Source of the DNA: an uncultured Eubacteriales bacterium
GTDB lineage: Bacteria; Bacillota; Clostridia; Oscillospirales; Acutalibacteraceae
Assembly: GCA_900319615.1 (NCBI GenBank)
Contig: ONPE01000022.1
Coordinates: 1 to 27,838, forward strand
Direction: 5' to 3'
Length of the DNA: 27,838 nucleotides
The notes under the pieces: model-generated
The model's input: the letters and a program-made list of their open reading frames with translations, nothing else
Told to the model about the DNA's origin: nothing
The model's database searches: none
Part shown: in pieces, positions 14,552 through 25,052 of the stretch
Numbering within the stretch: the stretch's first letter is position 1
Layout of the letters: every line of letters starts with the position of its first letter
Position numbers and translations under genes: made by a program

Positions 14552-15276
14552 TTTACGCCCTCCCCCGCTATTCTGATGAACGCCTCTTCAAAGTCGTCGG
14601 TACCGGCTTTCTCCTTGAGCTCCGCCGCGGTACCCTCCGCGCACAGCACACCGTGTGCCATAACGCCTATCCTGTCCGAGAGGCTCTCAGCCTCTTCGAG
14701 ATAGTGTGTGGTCAGGATTATGGTCATCCTGCCCTTCAAGCTCTCGATAAAATGCCACAGCTCTCTTCTCGCCAGCACATCCAGACCGAGAGTCGGCTCG
14801 TCGAGGAAGAGCACCTCAGGCTCCGTTATCAGCGCCATCGCTATGCTCAGCCTGCGCTGCCAACCGCCGGAGAGTGTCGCCGCGCGCTTGTTCTCCACAT
14901 CCTGCAGCGAAAAGTCCTCGATCATCTTATCAGTCTTGCGTTTAGCCTCAGCCTTATCGCTGCCGTAGATACGCGCGATGAACTCGAGATTCTCCCTCAC
15001 GCTCAGCTTAGCCGCCACAGCGGTCTCCTGAGGCGAGACGTTTATGATCTCCCTCACCCTGACCGAGTCGCTCACGATGCTGTGACCCATGACCTCTGCG
15101 TCGCCCGAGGTGGGGCGTGTCAGACACGAGAGCATCTTTATCGTAGTCGATTTGCCTGCGCCGTTCACGCCCAAAAGCGCGTACAGCTCGCCCTTGTGCA
15201 CCGTGAGATCCAACCCCTTCACGGCGGTCAGATCCTTATACTTCTTTACAAGCTCCTTTGTCCTGATAGCTTCCAT
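14548..15276 (-). CDS. ABC-2 type transporter, ATP-binding protein
   Basis: A 242-residue ATPase with Walker A GVNGAGKST (36-44), a Q-loop in NVSPQETAV, signature LSGGWQRRLSIAMAL, Walker B VLFLDEPTLGLD and switch His in LTTHYLEEAE. Signature and length place it with the DrrA/CcmA-like exporter ATPases (COG1131). It starts 10 nt after the regulator stop and its AAGGAG overlaps that stop codon. Encoded with a single permease, so a homodimeric permease with two ATPases is likely. Confidence 0.93.
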   Translation of the reverse strand: MEAIRTKELVKKYKDLTAVKGLDLTVHKGELYALLGVNGAGKSTTIKMLSCLTRPTSGDAEVMGHSIVSDSVRVREIINVSPQETAVAAKLSVRENLEFIARIYGSDKAEAKRKTDKMIEDFSLQDVENKRAATLSGGWQRRLSIAMALITEPEVLFLDEPTLGLDVLARRELWHFIESLKGRMTIILTTHYLEEAESLSDRIGVMAHGVLCAEGTAAELKEKAGTDDFEEAFIRIAGEGVK

Positions 15277-15286
15277 AGTCTTCTCC

Positions 15287-15691
15287 TTACTTTCTGCCTA
15301 AAAGGGCGCCCATGCTGACCTTGGCCAGAGCTATGCCGCCCTTGTTGGTGTCGCCCATGACCATCAGCCGGTCGCCGGGCTTTATATCAAAGATCTCGCG
15401 GGCGTGCTTCGGGATGACGATCTGTCCCCTCTCGCCCACCTTAGTCACGCCAAAGATATACTTGCCCTCGTTTGGCTTCGAGAGCTCGGCCTGCTCCGCC
15501 GAGAGCGGCAGGCTGAAGTCTATGCTGATCTCATAGTGATCGGCTATCTCGCGGCACTTGACGATATCGGGCGTGCTGTCGCCGTTCTCCCACTTCGCTA
15601 CGCTCTGGCGCGACACGCCGAAGCGCTCGGCGAAAGCCTCCTGACTCAGACCCTCCTGATTCCTCAGGTAACGTATATTCGAAGAAATCAT
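15287..15691 (-). CDS. XRE-type HTH and SpoVT-AbrB fusion regulator
   Basis: A 134-residue protein with an XRE helix-turn-helix at about residues 3-57 (LSQEAFAERFGVSRQSVAKWENGDSTPD) and a C-terminal AbrB/MazE-like swapped-hairpin domain at about 78-125 (VTKVGERGQIVIPKHAREIF, then DIKPGDRLMVMGD). Both halves bind DNA in their own families, so this is either a two-mode DNA binder or an HTH protein using the AbrB fold for dimerisation. It is the first gene of the operon with the ABC-2 exporter and is probably its regulator. ATG 15691 has a weak ribosome binding site, with GGAA more than 10 nt upstream. Confidence 0.88.
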   Translation of the reverse strand: MISSNIRYLRNQEGLSQEAFAERFGVSRQSVAKWENGDSTPDIVKCREIADHYEISIDFSLPLSAEQAELSKPNEGKYIFGVTKVGERGQIVIPKHAREIFDIKPGDRLMVMGDTNKGGIALAKVSMGALLGRK

Positions 15692-15715
15692 ACCTAATCA
15701 TTCCTTTCATACCGT

Positions 15716-15744
15716 ATTATAGCACTGTTTATCGGTCTTTTCAA
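15716..15744 (-). promoter_or_regulatory. Promoter of the HTH-AbrB/ABC-2 operon
   Basis: On the minus strand TTGAAA (15739-15744), a 17-nt spacer and TATAAT (15716-15721), giving a short leader of about 20 nt. No clear operator palindrome is seen around it. Confidence 0.8.
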
Positions 15745-15769
15745 TCAATCTAAGTTTACAGCTTATGTT

Positions 15770-15811
15770 AAAAAAAGTAGAAATCAGAGCCCGTTCTCAC
15801 GAGCTCTGATT
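15770..15811 (-). terminator. Terminator of uvrA
   Basis: AATCAGAGC (minus-strand first arm at 15803-15811) pairs perfectly with GCTCTGATT (15782-15790) over 9 bp. It is followed by TCTAC and seven T (15770-15776). It begins 1 nt after the uvrA stop codon. Confidence 0.92.
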
Positions 15812-15812
15812 G

Positions 15813-18632
15813 TTATTGCAATAACGGTTTCAAATATTGACCGGTAAAGGACTGCTCGCACGCGGCAACCTCCTCGGGGGTACCCTGCGCTATCACGGTG
15901 CCGCCCATATCGCCGCCCTCGGGACCGAGGTCGATGATATGATCCGCGGTCTTTATCAGCTCGAGGTTATGCTCGATGACGATGACCGTGTTGCCGGAGT
16001 CTACCAGCTTGTGCAGCACCTCTACCAAGCGATGCACATCCGCGATATGCAGGCCAGTCGTCGGCTCGTCGAGGATATATACGGTCCTGCCGGTGGCGCG
16101 CTTGCTCAGCTCCGTAGACAGCTTCACTCGCTGAGCCTCGCCGCCCGAGAGAGTAGTCGCAGGCTGACCGATCTTGATATACCCCAGACCCACGTCGTAT
16201 ATAGTCTGCAGCTTCCTTTGGATCTTCGGGATGTTCTTGAAGAACTCGAGCCCTTCCTCTACGGTCATCTCAAGGACGTCGTGTATCGACTTGCCCTTGT
16301 ACTTGACCTCGAGGGTCTCGCGGTTATAGCGCTTGCCCTTGCAGACCTCGCACGGCACGTAGATATCGGGCAAAAAGTGCATCTCTATCTTGATGATGCC
16401 GTCGCCCTGGCACGCCTCGCATCTGCCTCCCTTGACGTTGAAACTGTAGCGTGAGGCTGTGTAGCCGCGCATCTTGCTGTCGGTGGTGGAGGCGAACAGG
16501 CTGCGTATATCGGTGAACACGCCGGTGTAGGTCGCGGGATTTGAGCGCGGAGTTTTTCCGATAGGGCTCTGATCTATGTTGATGACCTTATCGAGCGCGT
16601 CAAGCCCGGTTATCTCTTTGAACTTGCCGGGGGTGGTCTTGGCACGGTTGAGCTCACGTGCAAGGTGCTTGTAAAGTATCTCGTTTATCAGGGAGCTCTT
16701 GCCCGAGCCGGACACGCCGGTGACGCAGACAAATTTCCCTAAAGGAATATTAACGTCAATGTTTTTCAGATTGTTCTGCTTTGCGCCGCGGATAGTCAGC
16801 TGCTTGCCGTTGCCCTCTCTGCGGTGTTCTGGTACAGGGATAGACCGTTTGCCGGAGAGATACTGACCCGTCATGGATTTTTCGCACGCCTTGATGTCCT
16901 CGACGCTGCCGGTGGCGACGATCTCGCCGCCGTGCACACCTGCTCCGGGACCGATATCCACGATGTAATCTGCGGTGCGCATGGTGTCCTCGTCATGCTC
17001 GACGACTATCACGGTGTTGCCGATATCCCTGAGCTTTTTCAGCGTAGACAGCAGCTTGTCGTTGTCGCGCTGATGCAAGCCGATCGAGGGCTCATCGAGG
17101 ATGTACAGCACGCCCATCAAAGCGGAGCCTATCTGGGTAGCAAGGCGTATCCTCTGACTCTCGCCGCCGGATAACGTAGCCGAAGCTCTGGACAAGGTCA
17201 GATAGCCCAAGCCTACCGAGCGCAGAAAGTTCAGCCGCGACTTGATCTCGTTCAGGATCTCGCCTGCGATGACGCGGTCGCGTTCGCTGATATCTATACC
17301 CTCGATGAAGTCGAGGATGCTCACGACCGACATATCGCACAGGTCGGCGATGTTCATGCCGCCGACGGTGACGGCGAGCGATATCGCCGAGAGTCGCTTG
17401 CCCTTGCACTCGTCGCAGGGTATCTCGGTCATGTAGCTCTGTATCTCTTCCTTTACCCACTGGGAGTTGCTGTCGCGGAAGCGGCGTTCGAGATTAGGGA
17501 TGATGCCCTCGAACTCGCGGTACAGCTCGCTCTTATTAAAGGGCGTGCGGCGTATCAGGTGCAGCTTCTCGCCGTTGGTGCCGTAGAGTATCTTATCAAC
17601 GACCACCTGCGGCAGCTCCTTGACAGGGGTGTTGTAATCGAAGCCGTATTTCTCGGCGAGGCCGTCCATATACATCTGCGCGATGGTGTTGCCCTCCATC
17701 GCCCAGCCGGAGCCCTTGATCGCCCCCTGAGCGATAGTTTTTTCCGGGTCGGGGATGATCAGCGCAGGATCCACGCGCAGGAACACTCCCAGACCGGTGC
17801 ACTTCGGACAGGCGCCGAAGGGATTGTTGAACGAGAACATCCTCGGGGTCAGCTCGTTGACGCTGATGCCGTGCTCGGGACAGGCGTAGTTCTGCGAGTA
17901 GAGGATATCCTCGCCGTCCATCACGCTGACAAGCACAAGCCCGTCGGCTAATTTCGAGGCGGTCTCAAGGCTGTCGGTGAGTCGGGAGCGTATGCCGTCC
18001 TTTATCACAAGGCGGTCGACAACTATCTCAACGGTGTGCTTTTTATTCTTTTCAAGAACTATATCCTCGCTCAGATCATAGAGTATGCCGTCTGCACGCA
18101 CGCGGGCAAAGCCCGATTTACGCGCCGAGTCGAACACGCCCTTGTGCTCGCCCTTCTTGCCCCTGATAAGCGGAGCCATCACCTGGATCTTCGTCCCCTC
18201 GTCCATAGCGAGAACGCTGTCGGCGATCTGGTCGATGGTCTGCTGGGTGATCTCGCGGCCGCACTTAGGGCAGTGAGGCACGCCGATACGCGCGTACAGC
18301 AGGCGGAAGTAGTCGTATATCTCCGTCACCGTACCGACCGTAGAGCGCGGATTCTTGGACGTCGTCTTCTGATCTATCGAAATAGCCGGAGAGAGACCGT
18401 CGATAGAGTCGACCTCGGGCTTCTTCATCTGACCGAGGAACATCCTCGCGTAAGACGAGAGGCTCTCGACGTATCTGCGCTGACCCTCGGCATAGATGGT
18501 GTCGAAGGCGAGCGAGCTCTTCCCCGAGCCCGAAAGACCCGTGAGCACGACGAGCTTGTCGCGCGGTATCTCGAGATCGACGTTTTTCAGATTATGCTTT
18601 CTCGCGCCTTTTATGATTATCTTATCTTGCAT
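15813..18632 (-). CDS. uvrA: UvrA, excinuclease ABC subunit A
   Basis: Damage-recognition ATPase of nucleotide excision repair; a UvrA dimer loads UvrB on damaged DNA. The full 939-residue protein has two ABC modules: Walker A GLSGSGKS (32-39) and GVSGSGKSS, signatures LSGGESQRIRLATQIG and LSGGEAQRVKLSTEL, Walker B blocks LYILDEPSIGLH and VYILDEPTTGLH. Zinc cysteines are seen as CPKC, CPEH...CPKC, and CEAC...CEVC. No uvrB or uvrC is nearby. It follows ftsH after a 218-nt spacer filled mostly by R2 copy 2. ATG 18632 has only a weak purine stretch upstream. Confidence 0.98.
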   Translation of the reverse strand: MQDKIIIKGARKHNLKNVDLEIPRDKLVVLTGLSGSGKSSLAFDTIYAEGQRRYVESLSSYARMFLGQMKKPEVDSIDGLSPAISIDQKTTSKNPRSTVGTVTEIYDYFRLLYARIGVPHCPKCGREITQQTIDQIADSVLAMDEGTKIQVMAPLIRGKKGEHKGVFDSARKSGFARVRADGILYDLSEDIVLEKNKKHTVEIVVDRLVIKDGIRSRLTDSLETASKLADGLVLVSVMDGEDILYSQNYACPEHGISVNELTPRMFSFNNPFGACPKCTGLGVFLRVDPALIIPDPEKTIAQGAIKGSGWAMEGNTIAQMYMDGLAEKYGFDYNTPVKELPQVVVDKILYGTNGEKLHLIRRTPFNKSELYREFEGIIPNLERRFRDSNSQWVKEEIQSYMTEIPCDECKGKRLSAISLAVTVGGMNIADLCDMSVVSILDFIEGIDISERDRVIAGEILNEIKSRLNFLRSVGLGYLTLSRASATLSGGESQRIRLATQIGSALMGVLYILDEPSIGLHQRDNDKLLSTLKKLRDIGNTVIVVEHDEDTMRTADYIVDIGPGAGVHGGEIVATGSVEDIKACEKSMTGQYLSGKRSIPVPEHRREGNGKQLTIRGAKQNNLKNIDVNIPLGKFVCVTGVSGSGKSSLINEILYKHLARELNRAKTTPGKFKEITGLDALDKVINIDQSPIGKTPRSNPATYTGVFTDIRSLFASTTDSKMRGYTASRYSFNVKGGRCEACQGDGIIKIEMHFLPDIYVPCEVCKGKRYNRETLEVKYKGKSIHDVLEMTVEEGLEFFKNIPKIQRKLQTIYDVGLGYIKIGQPATTLSGGEAQRVKLSTELSKRATGRTVYILDEPTTGLHIADVHRLVEVLHKLVDSGNTVIVIEHNLELIKTADHIIDLGPEGGDMGGTVIAQGTPEEVAACEQSFTGQYLKPLLQ

Positions 18633-18657
18633 AAAATCACTTCTTTACAACAACACT

Positions 18658-18835
18658 GTCATTGCGAGGGAGCCTGCGACCGTGGCAATCCCCTGCGGAT
18701 AAATACCGTCTGATACAGCATACAGACAGATCCCCTTTTTTCGGGATTGGGCACGTGTGCCTTTATCCTTTCTTTAATAAAGTCAGATCAACGCTTCATA
18801 AAGATAGATAAAGGCGCTCGCGTCTTCGCAATGAC
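18658..18835. repeat. R2 interspersed element, copy 2, with inverted ends
   Basis: A 178-bp unit starting GTCATTGCGAGGGAG and ending CTTCGCAATGAC. The left end continues as CCTGCGACCGTGGCAATCCC, nearly identical to copy 1 at 3115. Inside, GCCTTTATC and GATAAAGGC can form a 9-bp stem. It fills most of the ftsH-uvrA spacer. Confidence 0.75.
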
Positions 18836-18850
18836 AGCGAAATCATTATA

Positions 18851-20779
<1,929 letters not shown>

Positions 20780-20799
20780 TATATCTCACTCCTTCTTAA

Positions 20800-20969
20800 G
20801 CCTCCCTTTGGGAAAGGGAGGGGGACCGCGATCAGCGGTGGAGGGATTGCATAGTTGACCGACCGAAGGGAGAAACCTATTTATTAATAAAGGTTGGTCG
20901 CTTTGCTCCATTTATACAATCCCTCAGTCGACGTTCGTCGACAGTTCCCTTTACACAAGGGCGCCTTTT
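20800..20969. repeat. R3 multi-hairpin element, copy 1
   Basis: About 170 bp between hpt and ftsH: a CTCCCTTTGGGAAAGGGAG hairpin, a short GC hairpin, GGAGGGATTG, an AT-rich centre, CAATCCCTC that can pair back with GAGGGATTG, a GTCGACG-TT-CGTCGAC hairpin, and CCCTTTACACAAGGG at the far end, a few bases from the hpt stop. It is closely matched by 24277-24442. It would be transcribed as part of the operon mRNA. Confidence 0.85.
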
Positions 20970-20972
20970 GAA

Positions 20973-21512
20973 TCACTCGTATATCTCGTGCTTGAGGACG
21001 CCTATATACGGCAGGTTGCGGTAATACTCCCTGTAGTCGAGACCGTAGCCTACGACGAATTCGTCCTCCACCTCGAAGCCGACGTAATCTACGTCGATCT
21101 CGACCTCGCGGCGCGAGGGCTTGTTCAGCAGGGTGCATATACGCACCGACTTTGCGTTCTTAGCCGAGAAGTACTTATTGATAAAGCTCAGCGTGTTGCC
21201 GCTGTCGATGATATCCTCGACGATGATGACGTTCTTATCGTCTATAGGCTCCGACAGGTCCTTGATGATATTCACCCTGCCGGTGCTCTTGGTGCCCTTG
21301 CCGTAGCTCGACACGCACATGAAGTCTATCTTGCACATCATGTCGATATGCTTCAAAAGATCAGCCATGAACTGCACGCTGCCCTTCAACAGACCGACGA
21401 AGACGATGTCCTCTTCGCCTTTGTAATCCTCCTCGATCTGAGCTGCGAGGCGAGCCGTAGCCTCCCTGATCTCTTCTTCCGTTATCAATATTTTCTCCAG
21501 ATCCTTATGCAT
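20973..21512 (-). CDS. hpt: Hypoxanthine-guanine phosphoribosyltransferase
   Basis: Purine salvage enzyme making IMP and GMP from hypoxanthine or guanine with PRPP. The 179-residue protein has the PRPP-binding VIIVEDIIDSGNTL (95-108), the flexible-loop region with SSYGKGTKSTGRV (68-80) and FVGLLKGS (38-45), matching bacterial Hpt. ATG 21512 overlaps the tilS stop region by 8 nt, so the two are coupled; tilS-hpt-ftsH is a widely conserved order in Bacillota. Confidence 0.96.
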   Translation of the reverse strand: MHKDLEKILITEEEIREATARLAAQIEEDYKGEEDIVFVGLLKGSVQFMADLLKHIDMMCKIDFMCVSSYGKGTKSTGRVNIIKDLSEPIDDKNVIIVEDIIDSGNTLSFINKYFSAKNAKSVRICTLLNKPSRREVEIDVDYVGFEVEDEFVVGYGLDYREYYRNLPYIGVLKHEIYE

Positions 21513-22887
21513 GATGTTCCCCCATAAGTAATATTATATCCCCGTCACGGGTCAAATCCGGTACTGCCTGAGCCGATGTGCCGAAGCCGCTTATCCACAG
21601 CACGGTCGAGCCGTTCGCTATGAGCGGTATGTCACCGCGGATCTCACGCGGGAGCTTCTTCTCATTCATCAGCTTTTTCAGCGTTTTTGTCACCCTGCGC
21701 CTCGGGTCGGTGAAGGTATCCCCTGCCATCCGACGGCGCAGAACGGTATCTTGTGTGATTATATCACACGGTATGCTGTTGTATAATAACAAATTGTGAA
21801 TTTTTTGATCTGAGCCCTTGAGCTCGTCCGGTAAGATCGGCTTACCTTCGCGGATCCTGATACGGATACCGTTATTTTCAAGAAAGTCGCCGAGAGTCGG
21901 TAGCTCGTCCATCTCCGTATCGTCGGATTTAATCCGCAGGATACCCTGAGAGCACACTGCTGTAAACCCCTGCCCGAGCTGCACAGCGCCGCCTGTACGC
22001 ATGGCTTCGGCGATCAGCCCGATATGGCGGTAATCTACCGGCGCGCCGTGCTGTTCAAGCAGGCTCTTCACAGCGTATTTGAGCACTATCGGCTCGAGCC
22101 GCAGCAGCCTCTCGCAAGACAGACCGTACTCCGTCTCGGCATCTTTTAATTCTTTTGCAGAAATTTTATTCAAATAATCATCGGCTTCGCGCATCAAGCC
22201 CGAGGTACGCGCGATGTTCCCGATTGCGCCGGGATTCAACTCGCACAACACCGGCACCACCTGATGCCGCAGCCTGTTGCGCGTGTATCCGTCGGATAGA
22301 TTAGTAGAATCGGTGACGTATCGCAAGCCTCTGTCGGCACAGTAAGCCTCGATCTCCTCCCGGGTAACGCACAGCAGCGGACGGATGATCTCCCCCCTCT
22401 TAACTGGGATGCCGCTAAGCCCGTCGATGCCGGAGCCGCGCGCGAGATTCCACAGCACGGTCTCGGCATTGTCGCCCATGTGGTGGGCGGTGGCGATCTT
22501 CGCGCCGTTGATGCTTGCGGCGCCTCTCTCGAGGAAAGCATATCTGAGCCGCCTTGCGCAGAGCTCGACGCTCTCGCCTGTTTGAGCCGCCTCAGCAGGA
22601 ACATCTTCCCTGCCGAGGAAGAGGCTTATCGCGAGCTTGTCGCAAATGTCCGTGACAAAAGCCTCGTCACGGTCGGCTTCTTCACCGCGGATACAGTGAT
22701 TAAAATGCGCGGCGAATATATCTATACCTAATAATTCTTTTAAAGAAACAAGAATATCCAGCAGACAAACCGAATCAGCGCCTCCGGACAGGGCTACAAT
22801 CACCCTGTCGCCCTGCTTGAGCAGAGCGTTATCTTCGATAAACCGCCTTACCTTATCCGTCATACCGACGCGCGTCTTATCCCTCAT
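21505..22887 (-). CDS. tilS: TilS, tRNA(Ile)-lysidine synthetase
   Basis: Converts C34 of the CAU-anticodon tRNA-Ile to lysidine, switching its codon and amino acid specificity; essential. 460 residues with the PP-loop VALSGGADSV (31-40), FAAHFNHCIRGEEADRDE, and KIATAHHMGDNAETVLWNLARGSG typical of TilS, followed by substrate-binding and C-terminal domains. ATG 22887 was chosen because AGGA lies 8 nt upstream and homology begins here; open frame upstream only mirrors dnaB. The gene overlaps dnaB by 11 nt and hpt by 8 nt. Confidence 0.94.
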   Translation of the reverse strand: MRDKTRVGMTDKVRRFIEDNALLKQGDRVIVALSGGADSVCLLDILVSLKELLGIDIFAAHFNHCIRGEEADRDEAFVTDICDKLAISLFLGREDVPAEAAQTGESVELCARRLRYAFLERGAASINGAKIATAHHMGDNAETVLWNLARGSGIDGLSGIPVKRGEIIRPLLCVTREEIEAYCADRGLRYVTDSTNLSDGYTRNRLRHQVVPVLCELNPGAIGNIARTSGLMREADDYLNKISAKELKDAETEYGLSCERLLRLEPIVLKYAVKSLLEQHGAPVDYRHIGLIAEAMRTGGAVQLGQGFTAVCSQGILRIKSDDTEMDELPTLGDFLENNGIRIRIREGKPILPDELKGSDQKIHNLLLYNSIPCDIITQDTVLRRRMAGDTFTDPRRRVTKTLKKLMNEKKLPREIRGDIPLIANGSTVLWISGFGTSAQAVPDLTRDGDIILLMGEHHA

Positions 22888-24247
22888 GGCTTCGATCCTG
22901 ACCGGTGAAGCGCATGAACTCGCCCTGCCAGTGGAGCTTGACGATGGTGGTCTCGCCGTGGCGGTTCTTGGCGACGATGCACTCGCCGCTGTTCTGATCC
23001 ACGGCAGCCTGGACGGTCTCGGCGCCCTTCTCGCGCTCGTAGTAGCCGTCGCGGTACAGGAACAGCACGATATCAGCGTCCTGCTCGATAGAACCCGAGT
23101 CGCGCAGGTCGGAAAGCTGCGGACGGTGATCCTGCCTCTGCTCCGAAGCACGGCTGAGCTGGCTCAGACAGATGACCGGCACGTTGATCTCCTTGGCGAG
23201 TATCTTCAGGTTCCTCGTCAGCTCAGATATCTCCTGCACGCGGTTGCCGTCGCGCCTGCCGGTAGACATCAGCTGCAGATAGTCTATCACGACTAGGTCG
23301 ACGCTCCTGAGTCGTCTAAGCTTCGCCTTCATCTCCGGCACGGTGATGCCGGGGGTGTCGTCGAGATACAGATCGGCGTTTTTGAGGATATCTCCGGCTC
23401 CGATAAGGCGGTTCCACTCCTCCTGATTGAGCCTGCCGGTGCGCAGCTTGGTGCCGCCGACAAGAGCCTCGGAGGACAGCAAGCGTGAAGCCAGCTGCTC
23501 CTTGGTCATCTCGAGTGAGAAGAAGGCGACCGTCTTTTTCGCCGTCACCGAGACATTCCTCGCGATATTCAGAGCGAAGGAGGTCTTGCCCATACCGGGA
23601 CGGGCGGCGAGCAGGATGAGGTCGGAGCGATTAAGCCCCGTGATGACCCTGTCGAGGTCGCCGATACCTGTAGATACAGGCTTGACGTTATCGTCGTCGC
23701 GACTGAGCATATCGAGGCGGTCGAAGGTCTGGAAAAGCACCTCGTCTATCCTTTGCAGACCCTGGATGTTCTTGCCCCTGCGGATATCGAAGATCTTCTG
23801 CTCGGCGGAGTCGATGAGCATCTGCGGCTCCATCTCGCCCTCGGAGCTGTCCTCGATAATATCGCGCGCGGCGTTCATCAGCGAACGGACGTCATATTTA
23901 TCTCGCACGATACGGGCGTAGTTCTCGACGTTGGTGATGGAAGGGCAGCTCTGGGCAAGCTGGACGAGGTAGGTCTTGCCGGTAGCCTCGTCAAACTCGC
24001 GCTCGAGCTTGAGCGTCTCGAGGACGGTGATCTGATCGACCGCCCTGCCCGCCGTGAACATCGACATCATAGCCTTGTATATCGTGCGGTGTGTAGCTAC
24101 ATAAAAGTACTCTGAGGACGGGAGGATCTCCGCTACGCGGGCAATAGCCTCCGGATCCATGAGTATCGCGCCGAGCACCGCCTGCTCCGCCTCCGGCGAA
24201 TACGGCAGCCTCAGCCCGTTGTATACGGTTGTATTGTTATCAGCCAT
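22877..24247 (-). CDS. dnaB: DnaB, replicative DNA helicase
   Basis: Hexameric 5'-3' helicase of the replication fork. 456 residues: an N-terminal primase-interacting helical domain (LPYSPEAEQAVLGAILMDPE), a linker, and a RecA-like motor with Walker A ARPGMGKTS (215-223), Walker B LVVIDYLQLM, and the DLRDSGSIEQDADIVLFLYRD block. No intein interrupts it. ATG 24247 was taken over an in-frame TTG at 24265 because AAAGGG lies in front. It sits in the frequent rplI-dnaB order, separated from rplI by repeat R3 copy 2, and overlaps tilS. Confidence 0.97.
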   Translation of the reverse strand: MADNNTTVYNGLRLPYSPEAEQAVLGAILMDPEAIARVAEILPSSEYFYVATHRTIYKAMMSMFTAGRAVDQITVLETLKLEREFDEATGKTYLVQLAQSCPSITNVENYARIVRDKYDVRSLMNAARDIIEDSSEGEMEPQMLIDSAEQKIFDIRRGKNIQGLQRIDEVLFQTFDRLDMLSRDDDNVKPVSTGIGDLDRVITGLNRSDLILLAARPGMGKTSFALNIARNVSVTAKKTVAFFSLEMTKEQLASRLLSSEALVGGTKLRTGRLNQEEWNRLIGAGDILKNADLYLDDTPGITVPEMKAKLRRLRSVDLVVIDYLQLMSTGRRDGNRVQEISELTRNLKILAKEINVPVICLSQLSRASEQRQDHRPQLSDLRDSGSIEQDADIVLFLYRDGYYEREKGAETVQAAVDQNSGECIVAKNRHGETTIVKLHWQGEFMRFTGQDRSHEG

Positions 24248-24276
24248 AGTAGTTTTCCCTTTCAAAGGGTGTTTTA

Positions 24277-24442
24277 GCCTCCCTTTGGGAAAGGGAGGTG
24301 GGTCGGAACTTGTTCCGACTCGGAGGGATTGTATAATTCACCGATTATAAAGGCAAACTTATTTGATCGGTCGGTCGCTTCGCTCCGTTTATGCAATTCC
24401 TCAGTCGACGTTCGTCGACAGCTCCCTTTACACAAGGGAGTC
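24277..24442. repeat. R3 multi-hairpin element, copy 2
   Basis: About 166 bp filling the rplI-dnaB spacer. It shares with copy 1 the first hairpin, GGAGGGATTG, GGTCGCTTYGCTCC, the CAGTCGACGTTCGTCGACAG block and the CCCTTTACACAAGGG end. The second hairpin differs (GTCGGAA...TTCCGAC here). The far end abuts the rplI stop codon. Confidence 0.85.
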
Positions 24443-24443
24443 T

Positions 24444-24890
24444 TTATGCTTTTTCTACCGAAATAGTGCAGTGGGCGGTGATGCCGGAGTACAGCTTAAT
24501 CTCCGCCTCGTACTCGCCGAGGTTCTTGATATCGTCCTTGAGCACGACCTTGCGCTTGTCGACGTCGACGTGCTTCTGGCGGCTGATCTCTGCGGCGATC
24601 TCCTTGGCGGTGATGCTGCCGAAGAGCTTGCCCGAATCGCCTGCCTTCGCCTTCATGACGAACTTGGAGCCCTCGAGCTCCTCCTTTGCCTTCTGAGCGG
24701 CTGCTTTGGCGGTATCTATCTTATACTGCTTACTCTGCTCGGCGTTCCTGAACTCGTTCATAGCCTGAGCGTTAGCCTCCTTCGCGAGATTGCGCGGGAA
24801 CAGGAAGTTGCGCGCATAGCCGTCGGATACGCTGACCAGCTCGCCCTTCTTGCCGAGGCTCTTTACATCCTGTAAAAGAATCACTTTCAT
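24444..24890 (-). CDS. rplI: Ribosomal protein bL9
   Basis: Large-subunit ribosomal protein. 148 residues beginning MKVILLQDVKSLGKKGELV, then GYARNFLFPRNLA, the diagnostic bL9 N-domain, a long connecting helix (about 42-75) and the C-terminal domain KLFGSITAKEIAAEI. ATG 24890 has GGAGG 8 nt upstream; an upstream in-frame ATG at 24938 would cover that ribosome binding site. It follows gdpP after a 162-nt spacer and precedes dnaB, a common order. Confidence 0.97.
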   Translation of the reverse strand: MKVILLQDVKSLGKKGELVSVSDGYARNFLFPRNLAKEANAQAMNEFRNAEQSKQYKIDTAKAAAQKAKEELEGSKFVMKAKAGDSGKLFGSITAKEIAAEISRQKHVDVDKRKVVLKDDIKNLGEYEAEIKLYSGITAHCTISVEKA

Positions 24891-25052
24891 TTCATATTCC
24901 TCCTGTATGTCAAGGCGTTGCCGCATTATCAACAGCACAGCCTTGCCTGTATTATCCCGTCGGTCTGACGAAAACCGCCGCCTGCATATACTTATGCAAG
25001 CCGATCACCCGTACAGCCGGACGAAAAATATATCACGACGATCCCGACCGTA

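Noticed and set aside
20800..20969. R3 as a T-box or protein-binding leader of ftsH
   Set aside because: The same element occurs before dnaB and has relatives in unrelated spacers, and no T-box or specifier features are visible.
22888..23151. Upstream extension of tilS into dnaB
   Set aside because: The added residues are Ser/Arg-rich shadow sequence of dnaB; TilS homology starts at 22887, where a ribosome binding site is present.
24891..25052. Promoter for rplI in the gdpP-rplI spacer
   Set aside because: TTGACT-, GATAAT- and TATATT-like hexamers occur but none pair at 16-18 nt spacing.
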